Assembly (NCBI RefSeq): GCF_021261325.1 | Contig: NZ_JAJSBI010000012.1 | Span: forward strand, 62,001-126,000 | Origin: Streptomyces guryensis | GTDB lineage: Bacteria > Actinomycetota > Actinomycetes > Streptomycetales > Streptomycetaceae | DNA: 64,000 nucleotides | Reading direction: 5' to 3' | Part shown: positions 39,120 to 46,472 of the stretch, in pieces | Numbering within the stretch: the stretch's first letter is position 1 | Layout: every line of letters starts with the position of its first letter | Notes under the pieces: generated by a model | The model's database searches: none | Seen by the model: the letters and a program-made list of their open reading frames with translations, nothing else | What the model was told of the DNA's origin: nothing | Made by a program: the position numbers and the translations under genes

Positions 39120-39189
39120 TCGACCAACAACCTCTCGGCGGCGGGCACCAACGTTGTGCCGCAGTGTCTCAGAGCCCAGTTCGCCCTTG

Positions 39190-39210
39190 AGTACGCAGTA
39201 CTACTGAGTA
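39190..39210. promoter_or_regulatory. Interrupted palindrome upstream of cvnA2
   Basis: The half-sites GTACgCAGTA and TACTGaGTAC are separated by one base: 18 of 21 positions match the reverse complement, the three exceptions being at symmetrical places and at the centre. GAGTACG is also repeated directly at 39188 and 39205. It is a strong operator candidate for the left-hand conservon. Confidence 0.55.
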
Positions 39211-39328
39211 CGTCTTTGACTATTGGGCAGTTCACGCATTCCAGCACGACGACCTGCGCTCTTCCAAACAGTGGAAAGCGAGGATTCCGTGTGATGTAAG
39301 ACCCAGATAAATCGGTCATAAAGAGCGA

Positions 39329-39348
39329 GCCCCGTCAAAAGACGGGGC
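39329..39348 (-). terminator. Terminator of the right-hand conservon
   Basis: GCCCCGTC and GACGGGGC form a perfect 8-bp stem with an AAAA loop. Read on the minus strand it follows cvnD1 and is succeeded by TCGCTCTTT. Confidence 0.7.
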
Positions 39349-39506
39349 CAATGTGAGCGCAGCGAGACCGGTTGACAGCGACGAGTGGCCGTGCCACCTG
39401 ATTCCTCTGCCGAAACGTTATGAACACCGGGGCCCGCCGTGTCAAAGGCCACAGCAGGCTCCGGTGCGTCTACGACAACTGCCGTACGGCATGGCTGATT
39501 TGCGTG

Positions 39507-40082
39507 TTACCGCAGCCGTGCCATGAGAGCGTGCTCGACCAGGGTGATCAGCGCACTCTTCGCATCCCCGCGATGCCGGGCGTCCGTCGTGATGATCGGG
39601 GTGTCCGGACCGATCTGCAGCGCCTCGCGCACCTCCTCGGGAGCGTACGGCTGGTGCCCGTCGAAGCCGTTGAGCGCGACGACGAAGGGCAGGCCGCTGT
39701 TCTCGAAGTAGTCGACCGCGGGGAAGCAGTCCGCCAGGCGCCGGGTGTCCACGAGCACCACCGCGCCGATCGCACCGCGTACCAGGTCGTCCCACATGAA
39801 CCAGAACCGGTCCTGGCCCGGCGTACCGAACAGGTAAAGGATCAGGTCCTGGTCCAGGGTGATACGGCCGAAGTCCATGGCCACCGTGGTGGTGGTCTTG
39901 TCCCCGGTGTGCGTGAGGTCGTCGATACCCGCGGACGCGGACGTCATCACGGCCTCGGTACGCAGCGGGTTGATCTCCGAGACGGCGCCCACGAAGGTGG
40001 TCTTGCCCACGCCGAATCCGCCCGCCACCACGATCTTGGCGGAGGTGGTGGCACGGCTCGGTTCAGAGCTTGCGAAGTCCAC
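39507..40082 (-). CDS. cvnD1: Conservon small GTPase CvnD
   Basis: 191 residues, about 95% identical to the CvnD at 34139. The two differ mainly at the N-terminus (SEPSRATT against SSGGPSRSTT) and at a few conservative sites such as VVLV/AIVLV and GHQPYAPEE/GNQPYNPDE. The same P-loop (GGFGVGKTT), GTPGQDRFWF and LNGFD motifs are present. GTG start, and 20-base overlap with CvnC, exactly as in the sister locus. In Streptomyces the products of a conservon form a membrane-associated complex; this one would work with the large sensor at 40990-44766. Confidence 0.92.
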   Translation of the reverse strand: MDFASSEPSRATTSAKIVVAGGFGVGKTTFVGAVSEINPLRTEAVMTSASAGIDDLTHTGDKTTTTVAMDFGRITLDQDLILYLFGTPGQDRFWFMWDDLVRGAIGAVVLVDTRRLADCFPAVDYFENSGLPFVVALNGFDGHQPYAPEEVREALQIGPDTPIITTDARHRGDAKSALITLVEHALMARLR

Positions 40083-40458
40083 TGAGCACCCTTTCGAGCA
40101 GGGTCACGTCCGGCGCACCGGTCGTCTCGTCGCCACCAGGCTGGTGGATGGCGACGAGCCCGGCCTCGGCCAGGTCCGCGACAAGGATCCGGGCCACGCC
40201 CAGCGGCATGGACAGGAGCGCCGACACCTCCGCGACCGACTTCACCTCACGGCACAGGTGGCAGATGCGCTGGTGCTCCGGGAGCAGCCCCATGAGCGCT
40301 GCCGGGTCGGCCGTCGTGCTGATCAGCGCCTCTATGGCGAGCTGGTAGCGCGGCCGGGTCCGGCCACCGGTCATCGCGTACGGACGTACCAGTGGCTGGT
40401 CGCCCTCATCCTCGTACGGCTCCGCGTACGGATCATGAGAGGCGGTGGGCGGGGTCAT
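40063..40458 (-). CDS. cvnC1: Conservon DUF742 protein CvnC, short form
   Basis: 131 residues from the ATG at 40458, with GGAGG 5 bases upstream. An acidic N-terminal segment of about 20 residues (SHDPYAEPYEDEGDQPLV) leads directly into the DUF742 domain: RPYAMTGGRTRPRYQL, HQRICHLCREVKSVAEVSAL, PLGVARILVADLAEAGLVAI, TLLERVLSGLRKL. It lacks the long Pro/Gln-rich N-terminus of the sister CvnC, so the disordered part is not essential to the fold. A gap of 108 bases separates it from cvnB1. Confidence 0.9.
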   Translation of the reverse strand: MTPPTASHDPYAEPYEDEGDQPLVRPYAMTGGRTRPRYQLAIEALISTTADPAALMGLLPEHQRICHLCREVKSVAEVSALLSMPLGVARILVADLAEAGLVAIHQPGGDETTGAPDVTLLERVLSGLRKL

Positions 40459-40566
40459 GAATCCTCCGGGCGGGACAGCAAGTCGGTCGGGCTGGCCGTC
40501 TGTTGGCCGTGGGGGGATTGTGGCGGCCGGACGGTGATGTGGTGACGGGGGTGGATCCTGGGCGGG

Positions 40567-40989
40567 TCAGTGGAGCAGACTGCCCTGTAGTTCGGCGCGC
40601 AGATCCGGCGTGAGGACCGCACCTGCCCGGTCGACGAGCAGCGCCATCTCGTAGCCCACCAGGCCGATGTCGCACTCGGGGTGCGCGAGCACGGCCAGGG
40701 ACGAGCCGTCCGAGACGGACATCAGGAAGAGGAAACCCCGCTCCATCTCGACGACCGTCTGCGCCACGTTGCCGCCCTCGAAGATCCGGGAGGCCCCGGC
40801 CGTCAGCGAGGTCAGTCCGGACGCGACGGCCGCCAGCTGATCGGCGCGGTCGCGGGGGAAGCCTTCCGACATCGCCAGAAGGAGACCGTCGGCGGAGACG
40901 ACGACGGTGTGGGACACACCGGGGGTGTTGTCCACGAAGTTGGTGATCAACCAGTTGAGGTTCTGTGCCGCCTGGCTCATCTGGCTCAA
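40567..40989 (-). CDS. cvnB1: Conservon roadblock/LC7 protein CvnB, TTG start
   Basis: 140 residues. The start is most likely TTG at 40989, directly after the TAG of cvnA1 and 7 bases from AGGAG. An ATG three codons later is too far from the ribosome site, and the sister gene uses GTG at the same place. Roadblock fold as in the left-hand conservon, differing at few sites (GGNVAQTVVE, FLFLMSV, HPECDIGLVGYE). The rare start codon with the stop-start contact suggests that synthesis depends on ribosomes finishing cvnA1. Confidence 0.9.
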   Translation of the reverse strand: MSQMSQAAQNLNWLITNFVDNTPGVSHTVVVSADGLLLAMSEGFPRDRADQLAAVASGLTSLTAGASRIFEGGNVAQTVVEMERGFLFLMSVSDGSSLAVLAHPECDIGLVGYEMALLVDRAGAVLTPDLRAELQGSLLH

Positions 40990-43900
40990 CTAACGCTCCT
41001 GCTGGTGAGTGGGGCTCGGGAAACTGCCGGTCTGACCGGTACCGGTACCGGCCTGGCGACCCTGCGCGATGCCCCGACGGAGATTGGTCAGCCGGCCGCG
41101 TACGTCGTCAGGCGCACGCGAGACCTGCGGACCGGCTTGGTGCTGTTGCTGCTGAGCCGTGCCCGGAACGAGGTTCGCCCGGGGCACCCGGCGCGGCAGG
41201 CCGGAGGTGGTGACGCCGCCCGCCGCCGGCTGCCTGACGCGTTCTGCCTGCCGGACGAGATCGTCGTTCGGCGAGGTGCGCCAGGAAGAGGAGGCGGGAC
41301 GCTGTGAAGCAGCAGAGTGCTGCGGGGCCGCGGGTGCGGCCGGTGCGGCCGGAGCCTGCGGCTGCTGCGGGGCCGGTGCGGAGCCGTTGCTCTGCTGACC
41401 GCCCTGCTGGCCGTGGAACCAGTTGGTCTCCAGCGTGTCGTACAGCGGCGTACGGCCGTCACCCGGGCCCGGCGCCGGCGGCAGCTCCCACCCGTCTCCC
41501 GGCCGCCGCCCCTCATCGGGCCGCTGCGCGGCGCCCCCATTGTCTGGCTCCTGGCGGACGGGCCGCTGCTGCGGACGCTGCGGGGCCGGCGGCCGCGGAG
41601 CACCGAAGTCACCGCCCTGCTGCGGACGCTCGAACTGCCCGGTGGCGCCGCTGTCGTAGCCGGGGGTGGCGAACTGGCCCGTGGAGCTGCCGTCGTACGC
41701 CTGCGGAACGGAGAACTGGCCCGTGTTGGCGGGGTTGCTCGGGTTGTTCGGGCTGTTCTGCCCGGTGCGGCCGTTCTGGCCGGACGGAGCGCCGAAGACG
41801 TCCGAGCGGACGAACTGGCCCGTGTTCTGCGAACCGTTCGTGCTCGGCTGCTGCGCGCCGAAGTCCTGGGCGGCGAACTGGCCCGTGTGCTGCGGGTCGC
41901 CCGGCGTCGGGGCGCCGAAGTCGGGACGCGCGAATTCCGAGGTGGAACCGGGGCCCTGACGGTCCTCGGACCGCGGGACCGCCGGCATCTCGGACGTCGA
42001 GTCGATGCGCGGCATGCGGGATGTCTCGTCGTGGCCGCGCGGGGTGTCGAGCGAAGCGCGCGGCACCGGCGGCTGCGCGTTCTCGTCGCTCCAGCTCGGC
42101 CGGGACTGCTGGTTGCCGCCCGGCAGCTCGGCACGCGGACCGCCACGGCCCGGCAGCTGCGGCTGACGGCCACGCCGGCCGCGGCCCTGCTCGTTGCCTG
42201 CGTCCGCGTTGTTCGAGGACTGCGGCGGTACGGCGCCACGAGCGCCGCCGAAGCTGTCCTGACCCAGGCCCGCGGCCTGCAGGCCCTGTGGCGCACCCGG
42301 CGCCTGGCCGAACCCGGCGCCCGCGGGAGCCGGGCGGCCCTGCTGCGGGGCTCCCGGAGACTGCGGGCCACGTGCTCCGCCGGGCGCACCCGGGCGGCCG
42401 TCGCCGGCACCCGGCAGCGCGGCCCGCGGGCCCTGACCGGCACCGAGCAGACCACCGGAGGCCGCACCGGCACCGAGGGCGCCACCACCGGGCGCACCGG
42501 CACCGGCCTGGCGCCGTGCGGCGGCCACACCCGCGGCGGCCTGCGCGGCGGCCGGACCACCGGGGGAACCGGCGCCCTGACCGGGCTTGGGCTGCGGCTT
42601 CTTGCCGCCCTGGGCGACATCGACGGGCAGCATGACCAGGGCGGTCGTACCACCGGAGTCGGACGGGCGCAGCTGGATACGGATGCCGTGGCGCTGGGAC
42701 AGCCGGCCGACCACGAACAGACCCATGCGGCGGGAGACGGAGACGTCCACGGTGGGCGGCGAGGCGAGCCGCTCGTTGATCGCCGCGAGGTCCTCGGGGG
42801 AGAGGCCGATGCCGGTGTCGTGGATCTCGATCAGGACGCGGCCGTCGGGCAGCGCGTGACCGGTGACCTTGACCTTGGTCTGCGGCGAGGAGAACGAGGT
42901 GGCGTTCTCCAGTAGCTCGGCGAGGAGGTGCACGAGGTCGTTGACCACGCGGCCGGCCACTTCGGTGGTCGGCACGGCGGCCAGCTCGATGCGCTCGTAC
43001 TGCTCCACCTCGGAGGCGGCGGCGCGCAGCACGTCGACCAGCGGGACCGGGCGGGTCCAGCGACGTCCCGGCTCTTCACCGGCGAGGACGAGGAGGTTTT
43101 CACCGTTACGGCGCATACGCGTCGCGAGGTGGTCGAGCTTGAAGAGGGAGGACAGCTGGTCCGGGTCGGCCTCGCGGGACTCCAGCTCGGAGATGAGCGA
43201 GAGCTGGCGCTGGATGAGGCCCTGGGAGCGGCGCGAGAGGTTGGTGAACATCGCGTTGACGTTGCCCCGCAGCAGGGCCTGCTCGGCGGCGAGGCGGACC
43301 GCCTCGCGGTGCACGTCGTCGAAGGCCGCGGCCACCTGGCCGATCTCGTCCCGGGAGTGCACACCGACCGACTCGACGGAGGTGTCGACGTCCTGCGGGT
43401 CCGACTCCGAGAGCTGCTTGACCAGCTCGGGCAGCCGGTCCTGGGCGACCTTGTTGGCGGTCTCCTGGAGGCGGCGCAGCGAGCGGATCATGGACCGGGC
43501 GATGACGAAGGCGCCGACGAGGGAGACGCCGAGCACGAGCAGGATCAGCGCACCGGAGATGATCGCCTCACGCTCGGAGGCGGCGCGCAGCTCGCGGGCC
43601 TTCTGCTCCATGTCCTCGAGCAGCGTGTGCTCGATCTTCTTCATCTGCTCGATCTTGGTCGAGCTGTCGTCGACCCAGTCCTGGTACGAGCGCTTCGGCA
43701 GGTCGTCCAGGGCGTTCTGGGAGGCGAGGGCACGGCTGGCGTACTTGTCGCTGGCCGTGATCGTCGTGTTGTTCTCCTCGATGGGCTTGAGGAGAGCGGT
43801 GGCCTTGTCGGTGCCGTAGATGCTGCGGAAGCTGCGCAGCTCGGACTTCTGGCTCTCCAGCGCCGACTGTGCGTACAGCCGGTCGTTCTCCGAGAGGTCG

Positions 43901-44766
43901 CCGACCGTGGTGTTGCTCGCGGGGAGCGCCGCCGCCAGGACGGCGCGCTGCATCGACGCGTACTCCTTGGCGGAGGAAAAGGAGGACAGGGCGCGGGTGC
44001 GCTGGATCATCTCGGGGTTGCTGGTGGCCTCGGCCATGTCCTGGGAGAGGGTCAGCAGGTGCGTGACGAGACGGTGGTAGGCCTCGACGGTCTGCGTCGA
44101 GTTGTTCTTGGCCTGGTAGGCACTGGAGCGGATCTTCGACAGCTGTTCGAGGTCGCCGACCACGCCGACGAGGCTCTCGCGGACGCCCTGGAGCGAGCCG
44201 TCCTTGTTGGAGGTGTCGATCTGCTCGGCGGAGTCGATGAAGTTGGTCTTGGCCCGGTCCGTCTTGTCCCGGTAGCCCTTGACCGTGTAGTCGCTGGCCT
44301 TGGAGCCGTGCGCCAGCGGACCGGAGGACAGGTCGCGCTCCTTCTGGAGCGCGTCGGCCAGCTCGGTGGCCTGCTTGGTCATGTCCGTCAGCAGCTTCAT
44401 GTTGTCGAGCTGCTGGATTTCGTTCACGTTGTCGCTGATGCGCAGGGCGCCCAGCGAGGTGGCCGCCACCACGGGAAGCGCGAGCAGTGACACCAGGCGC
44501 GTGGAGATGCGCCAGTTGCGCAGTGCCACGCGGGATCCCGGGCCGTTCGGGCCGCCCGGCGGCTTGACCGCCGAAGTGGTGGGGCCGGGGGACCCGGAAG
44601 ATGCCGACGCGCCGGGGCGCCCGGGGCGCTCTCCGCCGTCGCCGGACGGTGCCGGGCCCGGGTTCTGGGCGTGCTGGGGGGAGGGACTGCCGGCATTGGG
44701 GCCAGTCCCGCCGTGCGGCTCCGGCTCCGCCGAAGCACTGCCATCCCTCTTGAAACGTCCCTGCAC
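40990..44766 (-). CDS. cvnA1: Conservon sensor kinase-like protein CvnA, long form
   Basis: 1258 residues from the GTG at 44766; GAGG lies 11 bases upstream as it does before cvnA2. The order is a Pro/Gly-rich N-terminus, membrane segment (LVSLLALPVVAATSLGALR), helical extracellular domain (about 110-395), second membrane segment (GALILLVLGVSLVGAFVIA), HAMP, coiled region, and HATPase (LLAELLENATSFSSPQTKVK, IHDTGIGLSPEDLAAINE, RMGLFVVGRLSQRHGIRI). The tail of about 500 residues has five or more TGQF repeats and Gly/Pro/Gln-rich sequence, and ends with TSGLPRRVPRANLVPG and GPQVSRAPDDVRGRLTNLRR. It is likely the receptor of the right-hand conservon. Confidence 0.92.
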   Translation of the reverse strand: MQGRFKRDGSASAEPEPHGGTGPNAGSPSPQHAQNPGPAPSGDGGERPGRPGASASSGSPGPTTSAVKPPGGPNGPGSRVALRNWRISTRLVSLLALPVVAATSLGALRISDNVNEIQQLDNMKLLTDMTKQATELADALQKERDLSSGPLAHGSKASDYTVKGYRDKTDRAKTNFIDSAEQIDTSNKDGSLQGVRESLVGVVGDLEQLSKIRSSAYQAKNNSTQTVEAYHRLVTHLLTLSQDMAEATSNPEMIQRTRALSSFSSAKEYASMQRAVLAAALPASNTTVGDLSENDRLYAQSALESQKSELRSFRSIYGTDKATALLKPIEENNTTITASDKYASRALASQNALDDLPKRSYQDWVDDSSTKIEQMKKIEHTLLEDMEQKARELRAASEREAIISGALILLVLGVSLVGAFVIARSMIRSLRRLQETANKVAQDRLPELVKQLSESDPQDVDTSVESVGVHSRDEIGQVAAAFDDVHREAVRLAAEQALLRGNVNAMFTNLSRRSQGLIQRQLSLISELESREADPDQLSSLFKLDHLATRMRRNGENLLVLAGEEPGRRWTRPVPLVDVLRAAASEVEQYERIELAAVPTTEVAGRVVNDLVHLLAELLENATSFSSPQTKVKVTGHALPDGRVLIEIHDTGIGLSPEDLAAINERLASPPTVDVSVSRRMGLFVVGRLSQRHGIRIQLRPSDSGGTTALVMLPVDVAQGGKKPQPKPGQGAGSPGGPAAAQAAAGVAAARRQAGAGAPGGGALGAGAASGGLLGAGQGPRAALPGAGDGRPGAPGGARGPQSPGAPQQGRPAPAGAGFGQAPGAPQGLQAAGLGQDSFGGARGAVPPQSSNNADAGNEQGRGRRGRQPQLPGRGGPRAELPGGNQQSRPSWSDENAQPPVPRASLDTPRGHDETSRMPRIDSTSEMPAVPRSEDRQGPGSTSEFARPDFGAPTPGDPQHTGQFAAQDFGAQQPSTNGSQNTGQFVRSDVFGAPSGQNGRTGQNSPNNPSNPANTGQFSVPQAYDGSSTGQFATPGYDSGATGQFERPQQGGDFGAPRPPAPQRPQQRPVRQEPDNGGAAQRPDEGRRPGDGWELPPAPGPGDGRTPLYDTLETNWFHGQQGGQQSNGSAPAPQQPQAPAAPAAPAAPQHSAASQRPASSSWRTSPNDDLVRQAERVRQPAAGGVTTSGLPRRVPRANLVPGTAQQQQHQAGPQVSRAPDDVRGRLTNLRRGIAQGRQAGTGTGQTGSFPSPTHQQER

Positions 44767-45370
44767 TAGCGTCGCAACCTCTGGACCAGGCGCCCCTCCG
44801 CGTGAACGGAAAGACACGGTGTCGGCGTTTTTAGGCGGCGCCCCGAATGCGCCCCCTGTTGGTCGTGAGTGACCGGCGCTGGTTCCCCCTTCTCGCCGCC
44901 ACGCGGCGCTCGTCGCGCCCCCTGTGCGCCGGCTCGATCCTGCGGCGGTCCGTGGAATTCCAGCACAGTGCCGGATCTCCAACAAGGGCCGAGGACTATG
45001 CCGTGACCCACGTGACAGCACGTGAGTGCGGGGTTACCGGACGTAGAAAGTGATCTCGTCCATAACGGACTTATATGAGCGAGTCGCCTAGATGGAAACG
45101 GTGTCCTAGTCGCCATGATCAGGAGCGGAATGATGGCTTCAGGTGGGCAATGTCCGTTTCGTGGGGGTGGATTGCGAGCCTGAATTGACCGATTTGACTC
45201 ACAGTTCGTGAGCAAACTCACATGCCGATCATGGGGTCTTCGCGTCTCGGGAAGGGAATTGCATGTTTAGCCTGACGCTTTACAGGACGTAACACTTTGA
45301 CAACCGCGCCTGCGCGAGAGGGCCCCAGGGTCCGGCCGGGCGCCCGGAGACGACAAGGTCACGTAGAACA
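44767..45370. other. 604-base divergent control region between cvnA1 and a small gene
   Basis: No gene is supported here. It contains two CACGTGA boxes 10 bases apart (45009-45015 and 45019-45025). There is also a CTCAC-N5-GTGAG-N4-CTCAC array at 45198-45221, and a TTGCAT/TACAGG pair (16-base spacer) near 45261-45288 that could be the promoter of the small gene. The middle is less GC-rich than the coding regions. An open frame continues cvnA1 upstream to 45021, but it has no ribosome site. Confidence 0.5.
45198..45221. promoter_or_regulatory. Operator candidate with three CTCAC half-sites
   Basis: CTCAC (45198-45202) and GTGAG (45208-45212) form a perfect inverted repeat with a 5-base spacer, followed 4 bases later by another CTCAC (45217-45221). 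It overlaps TTGACT at 45194. Confidence 0.4.
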
Positions 45371-45559
45371 GTGAAGACGACGATGATGTTCCGCAACATA
45401 GCCAACCCGCGGCGCACGACGCTGGCGCACCTCGAGGACGCCGACGCACTGCAGACGCCGCAACAGCCGGAGCACTCCGTCGACCTCCCCACCCAGACCG
45501 CCAATCCCCGTCGCACCATCCTGGTGGAGGTCCCCGCCACGGCCTCCGTCGCGCAGTAG
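45371..45559 (+). CDS. Small protein with duplicated ANPRRT motif, 62 aa
   Basis: Starts with GTG at 45371, or ATG at 45383/45386 (MMFRNIANPRRTTLAHLEDA). The motif ANPRRT followed by a hydrophobic strand occurs twice, near residues 11 and 44 (ANPRRTTLAHLE and ANPRRTILVEVP), joined by an acidic/Pro linker. I know of similar small proteins in Streptomyces but no function. No signal peptide or membrane segment. It is divergent from the right-hand conservon. It could be a small regulator or binding partner; that is conjecture. Confidence 0.55.
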   Translation: MKTTMMFRNIANPRRTTLAHLEDADALQTPQQPEHSVDLPTQTANPRRTILVEVPATASVAQ

Positions 45560-45686
45560 TACGCACTCCGGCCGTAGATCACTCAGCGCGGCCGCTCGCG
45601 GCTCGAATACGCGAAGCGCAGCCCCCCTCCCGCGTTAGCCTGGAGCGTCAGACTCCAGCCGGCTCAAGTGAGGGGCGCAGCATCCC

Positions 45687-46472
45687 GTGCGCATCGCCAG
45701 ATTCTCCATCGACGGGAACGTCGCCTTCGGCGCGGTCGAGGGCGACAGGCCGGACGAGCTCGTCCTCGACATCATCAAGGGCATCCCGTTCGCGGACTTC
45801 GAGCTCTCCGGTACGAAGGTCCCGCTGAGCAAGGTCCGGCTGCTGCCCCCGGTGCTCCCCAGCAAGGTCGTGGCCTTCGGCCGCAACTACGCGGAGCACG
45901 CGCGCGAACTCGGCAACGAGGTGCCCGACGCCCCGTTCGCCTTCTTCAAGCCCTCCACCTCGGTGATCGGCCCCGGTGACGAGATCCAGTACCCGCCCTT
46001 CTCCGAGGAACTGCACCACGAGGCCGAACTGGCCGTGGTGATCGGCCGCATGTGCCGCGAGGTCCCGCGCGAGCGCGTGGCGGACGTGATCTTCGGCTAC
46101 ACCTGTGCCAATGACGTCACCGCCCGCGACGTGCAGAAGCGCGAGAAACAGTGGGCCAGGGCCAAGGGCTTCGACACCTCCTGCCCGCTCGGCCCCTGGG
46201 TGGAGACGGACCTCGACCTCGCCACCGCGTCCGACCTGACAGTCCAGCTCACGGTCAACGGCGAACAACGCCAGCTCGGCCGCACCAGCGAGATGATCCA
46301 CTCCATCGAGGACCTGATCGTCAACATCTCCGAGGCCATGACGCTGCTCCCGGGCGACGTGATCCTCACGGGCACCCCGGCAGGCGTCGGGCCGCTCACC
46401 GTCGGCGACGAGGTCGCCGTCACCATCGAAGGCATCGGCACTCTCACCAACAAGGTTGTCAAGCGTGGCTAG
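45687..46472 (+). CDS. Fumarylacetoacetate hydrolase-family protein
   Basis: 261 residues from the GTG at 45687. FAH fold: VVAFGRNYAEHARELG, FKPSTSVIGPGD, then the metal site with HHEAELAVVIGR (two Glu ligands) and GYTCANDVTARDVQ (Asp), KGFDTSCPLGPWV, LLPGDVILTGTPAGVG. Members hydrolyse acylpyruvates, isomerise or decarboxylate oxo-diacids (2-hydroxyhepta-2,4-diene-dioate isomerase type), or act as oxaloacetate decarboxylases. The exact substrate cannot be read. The stop overlaps the gltX GTG by 8 bases, so the two are co-translated. Confidence 0.88.
   Translation: MRIARFSIDGNVAFGAVEGDRPDELVLDIIKGIPFADFELSGTKVPLSKVRLLPPVLPSKVVAFGRNYAEHARELGNEVPDAPFAFFKPSTSVIGPGDEIQYPPFSEELHHEAELAVVIGRMCREVPRERVADVIFGYTCANDVTARDVQKREKQWARAKGFDTSCPLGPWVETDLDLATASDLTVQLTVNGEQRQLGRTSEMIHSIEDLIVNISEAMTLLPGDVILTGTPAGVGPLTVGDEVAVTIEGIGTLTNKVVKRG

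Larger units (their letters stand above)
39120..39506. other. 387-base region between the two conservons
   Basis: The region holds, from left to right, the cvnA2 leader, the palindromic repeat at 39190-39210, and the terminator of the right-hand conservon at 39329-39348. The remainder (39349-39506) shows no convincing gene. Confidence 0.6.

Noticed and set aside
41400..41960. Regularly spaced repeats that at first look like a CRISPR or satellite array
   Set aside because: They are codons for the TGQF and Pro/Gly/Gln-rich tail of CvnA1. Spacing is irregular and the reading frame is open throughout.
34139..44766. Two conservons considered as an assembly duplication
   Set aside because: The sensor genes, the CvnC N-termini, the intergenic regions and many silent positions differ, so these are true paralogous copies.
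44767..45021. N-terminal extension of CvnA1 to 45021
   Set aside because: No ribosome site. The GTG at 44766 has the same upstream GAGG arrangement as the sister gene, and the extension shares nothing with that protein.
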